41,168 nt of DNA from Actinomycetes bacterium (GTDB lineage Bacteria > Actinomycetota > Actinomycetes > Prado026), in the NCBI GenBank assembly GCA_036510875.1, contig DATCDE010000343.1, positions 1 through 41,168 on the forward strand, written 5' to 3'. Of this stretch, positions 7,760 to 15,779 are shown piece after piece. Positions within the stretch are counted from its first letter, which is position 1. Each line of letters opens with the position of its first letter. The notes under the pieces are model-generated. The model was given only the letters and a program-made list of their open reading frames with translations, was not told the origin of the DNA and searched no databases. The position numbers and the translations under genes were made by a program.

Positions 7760-9185
7760 GGACCCATTGTTGACCCTGCGCGACCTCGGCGAGGACGCGG
7801 GTCGCGGCCCGTTCGCCGCTTTGGATGCAGGCCGGGATGCCCACGCCCTCGTAGGCGGCGCCGCACACGGCCAGGCCGGGCTGGGCCGCGACGGCCCGGC
7901 GGATCCGGTCCACCCGGTCCAGGTGGCCGACCGCGTACTGCGGCAGCGCGCCGCCCCACCGGGTAACCCTCGTGTCGATCGGGGCGTCCAGGATCCCGGT
8001 GGCGGCGGCCAGCTCGGACTGCGCCACCCAGGCCAGGTCGGCGTCGTCGCGCTGCAGGTCATGCTCCTCGCGGTGCCGGCCGACCGAGATCCGGACCGCG
8101 ATCAGGTCGGGGTGCTGCTCGGCCAGCCAGCCCCACTTCGAGGTGGAGAAGGTGGCCGCCTTGATCACCCGCTGCTCGGACGGCGGGACCAGGAAGCCGG
8201 TCCCGTCCAGGCCGTGCGGCAGCGCCGCGCGGGGGAACACGAAGGTCACCACCCCGACGCTGGCGTACTCGATGGCGGCGAGCTCGGTCGCCGCGGTCGG
8301 CACCACGTCCCGCAGCAGCCGGCTGGTCGGCGTGGCCGGGGTGGCCAGCACCACCGCATCGGCGAACACGGACTCCGGCGCCCGGGCCGACCCGACGGTC
8401 AGCCGCCAGCCACCGGGACTGCGCCGCAGCTCGCGCACGGTCGCGCGGGTGCGGATGTGTGCTCCCGAGCCGGCCGCCACCGCGATTGGCAGCCGGCCCA
8501 GCCCGCCCCGCAGCGACGCGAAGGCCGGCCGGCCGATGCTTCGCCTGCGGCCGTTGCCGAGCACCTGCCGCACGCCGCGCAGCAGCGAGCGCTCGACCCG
8601 CACCGCGCCGGACAGCTGTGGCAGGGCGGCGTCCAGCGAGATGTCGTCCGCGTGGCCGGCGTACACCCCGCCGAGGATCGGCTCGACCAGCCGGTCGACG
8701 ACCTCCCGGCCCACGCGGGCCGCGACGAACCGGCCGAGCGAGACGTCCGCACGCACCGGGGTGCTCGGCAGCAGATGGTCCAGCGGGATGCGGGCCAACG
8801 CGGGCACCGACAGCACCCCGCTGGCGGCCAGGGCGCGGAGGTCCCCCGGGATGCCCATGAGCTGGCCAGGTGGCAGCGGGCGCAGCCGGTTGCCGATCCA
8901 CAGCGCCGCACCGGCGGTGCTCGCGTGCACGACGTCCGGGCCGAGCCCGACCGCATGGGTGAGGGTGACCGCCTCGTGCCGGCGCAGCAGCATGGACTCG
9001 GCACCCTCGTCGAGGATGAGCCCACCGACCTCGCTGGTGCGCAGCTTGCCGCCGATGGCGTCCGAGCCCTCGAACACGGTGACCCGGACCGCGCCTCCGG
9101 ACATCGCGTTGAGGTGCCAGGCCGCGGCCAGCCCGGCGATGCCGCCGCCGACGACGGCGACGTGCGGGCGGGTCTCCTCGTCCAT
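7752..9185 (-). CDS. cgoX: Coproporphyrinogen III oxidase, HemY/HemG-type FAD enzyme
   Basis: A 477-residue FAD-dependent amine-oxidase-fold enzyme, known as hemY or hemG in older annotations. In actinobacteria it oxidises coproporphyrinogen III to coproporphyrin III. The N-terminal dinucleotide motif [17 protein letters not shown] starts near residue 9, followed by [27 protein letters not shown]. The C-terminal FAD motif is seen in [35 protein letters not shown]. The ATG at 9185 gives the normal N-terminus right before the FAD motif. hemQ overlaps its 3' end. The ferrochelatase gene is not in the window, and hemE lies just beyond an oppositely oriented lipoprotein gene. Confidence 0.94.
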   Translation of the reverse strand: MDEETRPHVAVVGGGIAGLAAAWHLNAMSGGAVRVTVFEGSDAIGGKLRTSEVGGLILDEGAESMLLRRHEAVTLTHAVGLGPDVVHASTAGAALWIGNRLRPLPPGQLMGIPGDLRALAASGVLSVPALARIPLDHLLPSTPVRADVSLGRFVAARVGREVVDRLVEPILGGVYAGHADDISLDAALPQLSGAVRVERSLLRGVRQVLGNGRRRSIGRPAFASLRGGLGRLPIAVAAGSGAHIRTRATVRELRRSPGGWRLTVGSARAPESVFADAVVLATPATPTSRLLRDVVPTAATELAAIEYASVGVVTFVFPRAALPHGLDGTGFLVPPSEQRVIKAATFSTSKWGWLAEQHPDLIAVRISVGRHREEHDLQRDDADLAWVAQSELAAATGILDAPIDTRVTRWGGALPQYAVGHLDRVDRIRRAVAAQPGLAVCGAAYEGVGIPACIQSGERAATRVLAEVAQGQQWVHA

Positions 9186-9231
9186 GTCCCCAGGATCCCA
9201 GACTCGCCGCGGGATAGCCGCCTGGACCCGC

Positions 9232-9260
9232 GGAACCGGGCCGACGGGTGCCTGCGTCGA
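9232..9260 (+). promoter_or_regulatory. Possible ECF-type promoter before DUF4349 gene
   Basis: GGAACC at 9232-9237 is followed after 17 nt by CGTCGA at 9255-9260. A GGAAC -35 with a CGTC-like -10 resembles promoters of extracytoplasmic-function sigma factors. The predicted start would give a leader of roughly 40 nt before the ATG at 9306. This is a pattern match only. Confidence 0.3.
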
Positions 9261-9305
9261 ACGCGGTGCCGGGAGCGCGTGGCTCCACGTCGAAGGGAAC
9301 CGGCC

Positions 9306-10205
9306 ATGGGTATCGGAACTCGACGGATGGGCCTGGGGGTGCTGGTGCTCGCCGTGGCCGTCACGGTGGCCGGCTGCGGCGGCACGGCACGGGACGTGAC
9401 CGGCAGCAGCGGTGGGCCGGCGTCCATCACCGGCGTCGACACAGCGACCGCGCCCCGGGACGCCGCCTCCGGGACGGCCGAGAAGGCGGCCACCGGACCG
9501 GCCAGCCAGGCAGCCGACCGGTCCGTGGTGCGCACTGCCAGCCTGCAGGTCCGGACCGACGGCGAGGTGCTGGTGGCCTCGCGTCAGGCGGCGTCGATCG
9601 CGCAGGCAGCGGGCGGGTTCGTGTCCGGGGAGAACACCGCCAGCGACCCCGCGCACCCCACCAAGACGGTCTCCGAGCTGGTGCTGCGGGTGCCGAACGC
9701 GCGGCTGGGCTCGGTACTGGACCAGCTCGGTGCGCTCGGCGCCCTGCTGCAGCAACGTCAGGACGCCACCGACGTCACCGGCCAGGTGGTGGACCTCAAC
9801 GCCCGGCTGGCCTCTCAGCGGGCCAGCGTGGAACGGGTGCGGGCCCTGCTCGCGCGGGCCACCACGATCGGGGACGTCGTGCAGATCGAGGGCGAACTGG
9901 CCCGCCGGGAGGCCGACCTGGAGTCCCTCGAGGCGCAGGTCAAGCAGCTGGCCGACCAGACCTCGCTGGCCACGGTCACCGTGACCCTGGTCGGCCCGGA
10001 CACCCCGGCACCGGTCGAGCCCAGGCCGGCCGGCTTCCTGGCCGGGCTGGCCGCCGGCTGGCACGCGTTCACCGCGGCCGGGACCTGGCTGCTCACCGCG
10101 GTGGGGGCGGCGCTGCCGTTCCTGCTGCTCGCGGGGCTCGGCGCTCTCGTGGTTGTCGCCGTCCGCCGCCGGCGCCCCACCCAGGCCCCCACTCCTCCCG
10201 CATGA
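9306..10205 (+). CDS. DUF4349 lipoprotein with coiled coil and C-terminal membrane helix
   Basis: A 299-residue envelope protein of unknown function. The signal peptide has a lipobox TVAGC (Cys24). After a low-complexity linker comes the DUF4349 core: RTASLQVRTDGEVLVASRQ, GGFVSGENT, SELVLRVPN and QDATDVTGQVVDLNARLASQRASVERV. The core continues as a heptad-rich coiled coil (about 155-215). The chain ends with a membrane helix (about 255-285) and a basic tail RRRRP, so both ends could be membrane-attached. A GAAGGGA ribosome site precedes ATG 9306. The stop codon falls inside a dispersed repeat. It lies between cgoX and hemE in the opposite direction, and no link to haem synthesis is evident. 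DUF4349 proteins recall anti-sigma or envelope-stress proteins, but I cannot assign one. Confidence 0.8.
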   Translation: MGIGTRRMGLGVLVLAVAVTVAGCGGTARDVTGSSGGPASITGVDTATAPRDAASGTAEKAATGPASQAADRSVVRTASLQVRTDGEVLVASRQAASIAQAAGGFVSGENTASDPAHPTKTVSELVLRVPNARLGSVLDQLGALGALLQQRQDATDVTGQVVDLNARLASQRASVERVRALLARATTIGDVVQIEGELARREADLESLEAQVKQLADQTSLATVTVTLVGPDTPAPVEPRPAGFLAGLAAGWHAFTAAGTWLLTAVGAALPFLLLAGLGALVVVAVRRRRPTQAPTPPA

Positions 10206-10251
10206 AGGGACCACCCTTCTGTGCGTGCTGCCGCACAAACCCACCCTTCAC
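10200..10251 (+). repeat. Dispersed palindromic repeat, copy A1
   Basis: A copy of the roughly 50-bp repeat family: GCATGAAGGG, a 4-nt loop ACCA, CCCTTCTGTGCG, then GCCGCACAAA and CCACCCTTCA. It has a GAAGGG/CCCTTC hairpin at its left end. The TGA stop of the DUF4349 gene (10203-10205) is part of the element. Confidence 0.85.
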
Positions 10252-10280
10252 GGCGTCCGGCGGCTACCCGGCTCGGCCGG

Positions 10281-10330
10281 ATGAAGGGCGCGTCATTGCG
10301 GTGGTGCGCACAGAAGGGACCCTTCATGCA
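10281..10330 (-). repeat. Dispersed palindromic repeat, copy A2 (inverted to A1)
   Basis: A second copy facing A1, 29 bp away. Its hairpin GAAGGGACCCTTC is at 10313-10325. The last residues of HemE ([11 protein letters not shown]) and its stop codon are encoded by this element. Confidence 0.85.
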
Positions 10331-11363
10331 CGAGGGAAACGATGCGGGACAGCACGTCAGGGTCGGTGCCGGGCAGCACCCCGTGGCCCAGGTTGAACAG
10401 GTGCCCCTCCAGCCCGGCCGCGTCGGCGAGGACCTGGCAGACCCGCTGCTCCACGGCGTCCCACGGTGCGAAGGCGACGGCCGGGTCCAGGTTGCCCTGC
10501 AGCGCCTTCCCCGGACCGACCCGCCGGGCCGCCTCGTCCAGCGGCACCCGGAAGTCGACCCCGACGACGTCCGCCCCGGCCTCGCCCATGAGCCCGAGCA
10601 GCTCCCCGGTACCCACCCCGAAGTGGATCCGCGGCACCCCGAGGTCCGCCACCGCGGCCAGCACCTTCGCCGAGTGCGGCTGCACGTAGCGGACGTAGTC
10701 GGCGGCCGGCAGCGCGCCCACCCACGAGTCGAACAGCTGGACGGCCGACGCCCCCGCGGCCACCTGCAGCCGCAGGAACTCCGCCGCGATCCCGGCCAGC
10801 CGGTCCAGCAGCTGGTGCCACAGCGCCTCGTCCCCGTACATCAGCGCCTTGGTGTGCTCGTGGTTGCGGCTGGGCCCGCCCTCGACCAGGTAGCTGGCCA
10901 GCGTGAACGGCGCGCCGGCGAAGCCGATGAGCGGCGTCCCGCCCAGTTCGCCCACCAGCTGCCGCACGGCCTGCGTCACCGGCTCGACGTCGTCCGGCTC
11001 CAGCGGCCGCAGCCGCAGCACGTCGGCCGCCGACCGGACCGGCTGGGCGACCACTGGGCCCACCCCGGCCACGATGTCGAGGTCGACGCCGACCGTCTTC
11101 AGCGGCAGCACGATGTCGCTGAACAGGATCGCGGCGTCCACGCCGTACCGCCGCACCGGCTGCAGGGTGATCTCGGTAACCAGGTCCGGCCGCAGGCAGG
11201 ACTCGAGCATCCCGACGCCCTCGCGCAGCCGGCGGTACTCCGGCAGCGACCGACCCGCCTGCCGCATGAACCACACCGGCGTGTGCGGAACCGACTCCCG
11301 GCGGCAGGCCCGCAGGAACGCGGAGTCGTGGACGGCGGACGACGACGCAGCAGCAGGGCTCAC
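10293..11363 (-). CDS. hemE: Uroporphyrinogen decarboxylase HemE
   Basis: A 356-residue enzyme that decarboxylates the four acetate side chains of uroporphyrinogen III to give coproporphyrinogen III, the substrate of CgoX. Signature segments are present: [16 protein letters not shown] near the N-terminus, the conserved Asp in [29 protein letters not shown], and [14 protein letters not shown], ending with the barrel segment [17 protein letters not shown] at 11363 gives the usual N-terminus. The C-terminal 11 residues ([11 protein letters not shown]) are unlike a normal HemE tail and are translated from repeat copy A2, which also supplies the stop. It runs in the same direction as cgoX-hemQ but is separated from them by the DUF4349 gene. 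Confidence 0.96.
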   Translation of the reverse strand: MSPAAASSSAVHDSAFLRACRRESVPHTPVWFMRQAGRSLPEYRRLREGVGMLESCLRPDLVTEITLQPVRRYGVDAAILFSDIVLPLKTVGVDLDIVAGVGPVVAQPVRSAADVLRLRPLEPDDVEPVTQAVRQLVGELGGTPLIGFAGAPFTLASYLVEGGPSRNHEHTKALMYGDEALWHQLLDRLAGIAAEFLRLQVAAGASAVQLFDSWVGALPAADYVRYVQPHSAKVLAAVADLGVPRIHFGVGTGELLGLMGEAGADVVGVDFRVPLDEAARRVGPGKALQGNLDPAVAFAPWDAVEQRVCQVLADAAGLEGHLFNLGHGVLPGTDPDVLSRIVSLVHEGSLLCAPPQ

Positions 11364-11453
11364 GGGACGGCATCGTCGCACGGCCGCGACCAGTGCGCTC
11401 GCCGCCCGCGTGGCGAGCCGGTGCCGTCGGCCGTCCGTGGCACCGTGGAAGCC

Positions 11454-11654
11454 ATGCGGATCAGCGTGCTGCGCCACTGCCCCGGCTGCGCGACCGAGCG
11501 CGAGTTCGAGACCCCCACCTGCGCCGAGCACGGGGCCGACTGCCCCGAGCTGGCCTGCGTGATCTGCGGCTGGGCCCTCATCGGGCCGTTCGAGGTCGCC
11601 GTCGCGGCCGTCCGGGCGCCGTCCGGAACGCCGGCGGCGCGGCGGGCCGGCTGA
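11454..11654 (+). CDS. Small Cys-rich, probable zinc-binding protein
   Basis: A 66-residue protein not recognised by name. The first 40 residues carry six Cys and a His: CPGC at 9-12, Cys23, His26, Cys30, and CVIC at 35-38. Two CxxC knuckles suggest one zinc-ribbon-like site. The remainder is a short Ala/Pro-rich tail. ATG 11454 was chosen; an in-frame GTG three codons upstream is possible. A CACCGT box 7 nt before the ATG is a weak match to the leaderless pattern seen elsewhere. It is divergent from hemE (90 nt) and converges with the DMT gene. The coding call rests on the clustered Cys codons and on its fit in the gap between neighbours. Confidence 0.6.
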   Translation: MRISVLRHCPGCATEREFETPTCAEHGADCPELACVICGWALIGPFEVAVAAVRAPSGTPAARRAG

Positions 11655-11668
11655 CCACTCGCCGTCGC

Positions 11669-12520
11669 TCAGACCCCGCCGGCGCCGATCAGCACCACCC
11701 CGAGCAGCGAGGCCGCCACCCCCACGTTCTGCACCCGCTGCATCCGCTCGCCGTGCAGCAGCCGGGCCAGCAGCACGGTCATGACCGGGTAGAGCGAGCC
11801 CAGCACCGACACCAGGCTGAGCAGCCCGGACTGGGTGGCCAGCGCGTACATCCCGTTCGCCAGGACATCGCCCGTGCCGGCCGCCGCGACGATCGGCAGG
11901 TCCCGCGCGGTCAGGCCGCCGAGCCGGCGCAGCCCCAGCGCGGCGAGCGCGACCAGACTGACCGCCGTCGTCCGCTGCACGACCAGTGTCATGCCCACGC
12001 TGTACTGGCTGCCCTTGGAGAGGAACCACAGCACCAGGCCGAACCCGACCGCCGAGACCAGCGCCAGCACCAGCGCCCGCGCCCCGCCGGGTACCCGTAC
12101 GCCCTCCGCCGCGCGGAACTCCGGGCCGCTGGCCAGCACGACTCCGGCGATGGCCAGCGCTATCCCGGCCAGCTGCAGCCCGCTGGGGCGCTCACCCGAC
12201 AGCAGCCCCGCAAGCACCGGGACGATAACGCCGGTGGCCGCCACCGGAGCGACCACGCCCATCGTGCCGATGGCCAGCGCCGAGTAGAAGACGACGAGCG
12301 ACAGCATGCCGATCGCGCCCGCACCGATCGCCCAGGGCAGGTACCCCCCGGGGTCGTTGGCGGCGCCGAGCGGCAGCGCCACCAGCAGGACGCCGATCAG
12401 CCCCACGGTCTGGGATGAGCCGACCACGGCGAACGGGTGCACCCGTCGGGACAAGGTGCCGCCCAGGAAGTCGGCGCCGCCCCAGAGCAGGCTGGAGGCC
12501 AGGGCAAGCAGGGCGGTCAT
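11669..12520 (-). CDS. DMT/EamA-family membrane transporter
   Basis: A 283-residue integral membrane protein of the drug/metabolite transporter superfamily. Ten hydrophobic helices form two EamA repeats, the first from [21 protein letters not shown] and the second from about residue 150. Typical pieces are [21 protein letters not shown] and [26 protein letters not shown] before the last helix. Substrate and direction (usually export of metabolites or amino acids) cannot be read from sequence. It starts at ATG 12520. A TACCGT box lies 10 nt upstream of the ATG, so any leader would be very short. It is divergent from the DUF3000 gene. Confidence 0.88.
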   Translation of the reverse strand: MTALLALASSLLWGGADFLGGTLSRRVHPFAVVGSSQTVGLIGVLLVALPLGAANDPGGYLPWAIGAGAIGMLSLVVFYSALAIGTMGVVAPVAATGVIVPVLAGLLSGERPSGLQLAGIALAIAGVVLASGPEFRAAEGVRVPGGARALVLALVSAVGFGLVLWFLSKGSQYSVGMTLVVQRTTAVSLVALAALGLRRLGGLTARDLPIVAAAGTGDVLANGMYALATQSGLLSLVSVLGSLYPVMTVLLARLLHGERMQRVQNVGVAASLLGVVLIGAGGV

Positions 12521-12592
12521 GTCGTGACCCACGGTAGCCGTCGGACACGCCGGTCCCGCGCGCGGCTGCCGGACGAGGGACCGCGGCGCACG

Positions 12593-12598
12593 TACCCT
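12593..12598 (+). promoter_or_regulatory. -10 box TACCCT, probable leaderless start
   Basis: TACCCT is 6 nt upstream of ATG 12605, with no ribosome site. This fits leaderless transcription of the DUF3000 gene. Confidence 0.45.
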
Positions 12599-12604
12599 GC
12601 GGGC

Positions 12605-13192
12605 ATGGCAGACCGCGGTGGGCCGGACCCGGCCCCCGAGCCGTTCCGTCGCGCGGTCGAGGCGCTGCGGTCGACTCGGCTGCGCCCGGAGGTGCTGCTC
12701 GAGGAGGCGCCCGCACCGCAGCGGCTGGCGCCGTTCGCCGTGGCGCTCACCGGCGACGTGGAGGACGGCGACGACGAGCTGGCCACCGGACGCTTCGTGC
12801 TCCTGCACGACCCCGCAGGGCACGACACCTGGCAGGGCAGCTTCCGGGTGGTGACGTTCGTCCGGGCCGAGCTCGAGCTCGAGCTGGCGGTCGACCCGAT
12901 GCTGCCGTCGGTGGGCTGGGCCTGGCTGGAGGAGGCCATGGACTCCCGACGGCTTACCTGCACGGCGCTCAGCGGCACGGTGACCCGGGTGACCTCGGAG
13001 GCGTTCGGCACCATGGCCGACCGCGAGCCCACCGCCGAGATCGAGATCCGCGCGTCGTGGACGGCGCTGGACCCGGGCCTCGGCCCGCACCTGGAGGCCT
13101 GGGCCGACGTCCTGTGCACCGCCGCGGGGCTGCCCCCCGTCGCCCCGGGCGTGCTCACCATGCCGCGACCGCGCGACCGTCGGGCCCGCTGA
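12605..13192 (+). CDS. DUF3000-family conserved actinobacterial protein
   Basis: A 195-residue cytoplasmic protein of the DUF3000 family, function unknown. Recognised segments include the N-terminal PFRRAVEALRSTRLRPEVLLEE, the central LAPFAVALTGDV, GRFVLLHDPAGHDTWQGSFRVVTFVRAELE, and the C-terminal GPHLEAWADVLCTAAGLPPVAPGV. No membrane segment or signal peptide is present. In actinobacteria it commonly sits beside an RNase D-like gene, as here, with only the LuxR-type regulator between them, and that conserved pairing is the only hint of a role. The start is an ATG 6 nt after a TAnnnT box. Confidence 0.85.
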   Translation: MADRGGPDPAPEPFRRAVEALRSTRLRPEVLLEEAPAPQRLAPFAVALTGDVEDGDDELATGRFVLLHDPAGHDTWQGSFRVVTFVRAELELELAVDPMLPSVGWAWLEEAMDSRRLTCTALSGTVTRVTSEAFGTMADREPTAEIEIRASWTALDPGLGPHLEAWADVLCTAAGLPPVAPGVLTMPRPRDRRAR

Positions 13193-13251
13193 CCGTCGTC
13201 CGGAGGCCGGACCCCGCGCTACAGAACCTCCGCACGGCGGCCGATGCAGTG

Positions 13252-13270
13252 GATGTCAGCATCCGACATC
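13252..13270 (+). promoter_or_regulatory. Inverted repeat, possible operator of LuxR-type gene
   Basis: GATGTC and GACATC form perfect 6-bp arms around the spacer AGCATCC, ending 22 nt before the GTG at 13293. The dyad may be an autoregulatory site for the LuxR-type product. There is no direct evidence of binding. Confidence 0.35.
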
Positions 13271-13292
13271 AGCACCGGCGGCAGGAGGAAGG

Positions 13293-13913
13293 GTGAGCGC
13301 TCTCGTCGAGCAGCGCGGCGTCAGCTACGCCATGCGCTCGCCGCGCTTCACCGCGCTCGTCGCGGTCTCCGACGCGGGGCTGCGCGGGGACGTCGTCCGC
13401 AGCCTGCACGGGCTCGGCGCGGCCGAGGTCACCGAGGCGGCCAGCATCGCCGAGGCGCAGGCGCGCACCCGGACCGCCCCGCCAAGCGACCTGCTGGTCG
13501 TCGAGACGATGCTCTCCGACGGGACCGGGGTCTCCCTGATCAACTCGCTGCGCGCCTCCGGCTGGCAGCGCTGCATCGTCATCGCCGCCGACGGTGACCC
13601 GTTCTCGGTCCGTGGCGCGCTCGCGGCGGGGGTCCGTGGGTTCGTGGTGGGTGCCTCGGGCCGGTCGACGGCCCGGTCCGACCCGGCCCAGCTGACGCCG
13701 CGCGGCACCACCGGCGTCCACTCGCTGTCGGCGCGCGAGATCGAGGTGCTGCGACTCGTGGCGGACGGGCAGTCCAACCGGGAGATCGGCACGACGCTGC
13801 ACCTGTCCGCGCTCACCGTGAAGAGCCACCTGGCACGTATCGCCCGCAAGCTCGGCACCGGGGACCGGGCTGAGATGGTTGCGGTGTCCATGCGGGCCCG
13901 CATCATCGACTGA
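13293..13913 (+). CDS. LuxR/NarL-type regulator with atypical receiver domain
   Basis: A 206-residue regulator. The C-terminal LuxR helix-turn-helix is intact: LSAREIEVLRLVADGQSNREIG, LHLSALTVKSHLARIARKLG (about 145-188). The N-terminal receiver is degenerate. The phospho-acceptor Asp is replaced by Glu71 (DLLVVETML), the acidic pocket pair reads Ser26-Asp27, and the conserved Lys near the end is replaced in RGFVVGAS. Glu at the phosphorylation site may mimic a permanently active state, so control may be through abundance rather than a kinase, and no kinase gene is adjacent. GTG 13293 has a strong ribosome site (AGGAGGAAGG). It lies between DUF3000 and RNase D. Confidence 0.88.
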   Translation: MSALVEQRGVSYAMRSPRFTALVAVSDAGLRGDVVRSLHGLGAAEVTEAASIAEAQARTRTAPPSDLLVVETMLSDGTGVSLINSLRASGWQRCIVIAADGDPFSVRGALAAGVRGFVVGASGRSTARSDPAQLTPRGTTGVHSLSAREIEVLRLVADGQSNREIGTTLHLSALTVKSHLARIARKLGTGDRAEMVAVSMRARIID

Positions 13914-13951
13914 CCGCCGCGCGCCAGCGCCGCCCGCGCGGCGTTCCCGCG

Positions 13952-13957
13952 TACCGT
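13952..13957 (+). promoter_or_regulatory. -10 box TACCGT, probable leaderless start of RNase D gene
   Basis: TACCGT lies 7 nt before GTG 13965. It also favours that start over the in-frame GTG at 13956, which overlaps the box. Confidence 0.45.
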
Positions 13958-13964
13958 GGGCCAC

Positions 13965-15230
13965 GTGATCGACGACGGCCTGCAGTCCACCCCGGAGGCC
14001 GCCGAGCCGGTCGAGGAGCAGCCGCTTCCGCTGCTCGAGCCCCGCGACGGCGTCCCGGAGGTCGTGCGCACCCCCGAGGCGCTGGCCGCCACGGTGGCCG
14101 CGTTCACCGCAGGCAGCGGGCCGGTCGCCATCGATGCGGAGCGGGCCTCCGGCTACCGCTACGGCCAGCGGGCGTACCTGGTGCAGCTGCGGCGCGCCGG
14201 CGCGGGCACGGCGCTGATCGACCCGGTGGAGTGCCCCGACCTCAGCGGGCTGTCCGTCGCCCTGGACGGCGTGGAGTGGGTGCTGCACGCGGCGTCCCAG
14301 GACCTGCCGTGCCTCGACGAGGTCGGCATGCGTCCGTCCGCCCTGTTCGACACCGAGCTGGCCGGACGGCTGGGCGGCTACCCGCGGGTGGGCCTGGGCC
14401 CGCTGGTCGCCGCGGTGCTGGGCCTGGCGCTGGAGAAGGGCCACGGGGCCGCCGACTGGTCCACCCGCCCGCTGCCCGAGCCCTGGCTGCGCTACGCCGC
14501 CCTCGACGTCGAGGTGCTCGTCGAGCTGCGGGACTCCCTCGAGGCGGTGCTGCGCGACCAGGGCAAGCTGGACTGGGCCCTGGAGGAGTTCGCCGCGATC
14601 GCGGCCGCGCCGCCGGGCCCGCCGCGGGTCGACCCGTGGCGGCGGCTGTCCGGGCTGCACCGGGTGCGTGGCCGCCGGGCGCTCGCCGCCGCGCAGGCGC
14701 TGTGGGAGGCCCGTGACGAGCTGGCCCGCAAGCGGGACCTCGCTCCGGGCCGGGTGCTGCCGGACACCGCCATCGTGGCCGCCGTGACCGCAGCGCCGCG
14801 CAGCGTGCAGGAGCTGGGCAAGATCCCGCCGTTCAACGGGCAGCGGACCCGGCGCCACGTGCCGTACTTCTGGGCCGCCCTCGAGCGCGCGGCGGCGGTG
14901 CCGGACGACCAGCTGCCGGCGGTGTCCCTGGGCGGGGACGCCCCGCCGCCGGCCCGGGCCTGGTCGGAGCGGGACCCGGCCGCCGCCGAGCGGCTGGCCG
15001 CCGCCCGGCCGGCCGTCGCGGCCATCGCCGACGAGCACGGCGTGCCCGTGGAGAACCTGCTGGCCCCCGACGCGGTGCGCCGGCTGTGCTGGACACCGCC
15101 GGACGACCTGTCGGCGGAGTCCGTGGCCGAGGTGCTGCGCGGCCATGGGGCCCGCGCGTGGCAGGTGACCCTGACGGCGGGGGTGTTGTCCAGGGCGCTG
15201 CAGCGCGCCTTGCGCAAGGCCGAGGCGTGA
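13965..15230 (+). CDS. Ribonuclease D-like 3'-5' exonuclease with HRDC domain
   Basis: A 421-residue DEDD-family exonuclease thought to trim RNA 3' ends. Exo I is seen in VAIDAERASGYRYGQRAYLVQL (Asp-Ala-Glu), Exo II in VLHAASQDLPCLDEVG, and Exo III in WLRYAALDVEVLVELRD (Tyr and Asp). A tryptophan-rich hinge (WRRLSGLHRV) leads into an HRDC domain starting at GRRALAAAQALWEARDELARK, used for nucleic-acid contact. A second, weaker HRDC-like helical part occupies the C-terminus. It begins with GTG 13965, 7 nt after a TAnnnT box. Its stop overlaps the GNAT gene start (GTGA), so the two are coupled. Confidence 0.92.
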   Translation: MIDDGLQSTPEAAEPVEEQPLPLLEPRDGVPEVVRTPEALAATVAAFTAGSGPVAIDAERASGYRYGQRAYLVQLRRAGAGTALIDPVECPDLSGLSVALDGVEWVLHAASQDLPCLDEVGMRPSALFDTELAGRLGGYPRVGLGPLVAAVLGLALEKGHGAADWSTRPLPEPWLRYAALDVEVLVELRDSLEAVLRDQGKLDWALEEFAAIAAAPPGPPRVDPWRRLSGLHRVRGRRALAAAQALWEARDELARKRDLAPGRVLPDTAIVAAVTAAPRSVQELGKIPPFNGQRTRRHVPYFWAALERAAAVPDDQLPAVSLGGDAPPPARAWSERDPAAAERLAAARPAVAAIADEHGVPVENLLAPDAVRRLCWTPPDDLSAESVAEVLRGHGARAWQVTLTAGVLSRALQRALRKAEA

Positions 15231-15733
15231 GCGACGCGGCTGACTTGCCCGGCTCGCCGCGGCTGCGGTTCGAGCGGCTCGGGGTGGCCAGGGCACGCCG
15301 GCTGGCCGCAGGTGACCTGGCCGGGCTCGACCCGGCGGCCGGCTGGCCGCACGCCGACACCCTCGACGCCGTCCGGATGGCGGCCGAGCACGCCACCGCG
15401 GACGACGAGACCGGCTTCCTCGTGTTCCTCACCGCGACCGGGCAGGCCATCGGGGACGCCGGCTGGAAGGGCGCCCCGGGCGCCGACGGCACCGCCGAGA
15501 TCGGCTACGGGCTGGCCGCTTCGGTGCGCGGGCGGGGGCTGGGCACCGAGCTGGTCGGCGCGCTGGCGGCCTGGGCACTGCGCCAGCCGGGCTGCGGCAC
15601 GGTCCGCGCCGAGGTGCTGCCGGGCAACCTGCCGTCCCGCCGCGCCCTCGAGCGCACCGGCTTCACCTGTCAGGGTGAGGACGGTCCCTACCTCGTCCTC
15701 ACCCGGACAGCTCGAGTGGTTACTGGCGAGTAG
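15227..15733 (+). CDS. GNAT-family N-acetyltransferase
   Basis: A 168-residue acetyltransferase of the RimJ/RimL-like subgroup. The acetyl-CoA binding motif is in EIGYGLAASVRGRGLGTELVGALAAWA (R-G-R-G-L-G), followed by TVRAEVLPGNLPSRRALERTGF, the typical GNAT C-terminal core. The substrate is unknown; relatives modify ribosomal proteins, antibiotics or small amines. It starts with GTG in a 4-nt overlap with the RNase D gene. Its last codons overlap a palindrome that may control fadA downstream. Confidence 0.88.
   Translation: MSDAADLPGSPRLRFERLGVARARRLAAGDLAGLDPAAGWPHADTLDAVRMAAEHATADDETGFLVFLTATGQAIGDAGWKGAPGADGTAEIGYGLAASVRGRGLGTELVGALAAWALRQPGCGTVRAEVLPGNLPSRRALERTGFTCQGEDGPYLVLTRTARVVTGE
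15721..15732 (+). promoter_or_regulatory. Palindrome TACTGGCGAGTA, possible fadAB operator
   Basis: A 12-nt near-perfect palindrome (one mismatched pair) lies 48 nt before the fadA start and overlaps the end of the GNAT gene. TAGCAT at 15731-15736 could be the -10 box, so a repressor here would cover the promoter. TetR-type regulators often control fatty-acid genes in actinobacteria. The regulator here is not known. Confidence 0.35.
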
Positions 15734-15779
15734 CATCTGTCGGGTCAGGGTCAGTGGTCCCTCGTGCGAGGAGTTCAAC

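Noticed and set aside
7593-9305. Long plus-strand open frame upstream of the DUF4349 gene
   Set aside because: It is antisense to cgoX and hemQ; the real protein starts at ATG 9306 with a signal peptide and ribosome site.
9186-10244. Minus-strand N-terminal extension of cgoX
   Set aside because: The extension is antisense to the DUF4349 gene and low-complexity; the FAD motif right after ATG 9185 marks the true N-terminus.
10200-10330. CRISPR array or tRNA-like element
   Set aside because: The repeats are two inverted units with unequal spacing at scattered loci, not regularly spaced direct repeats, and no tRNA fold is seen.
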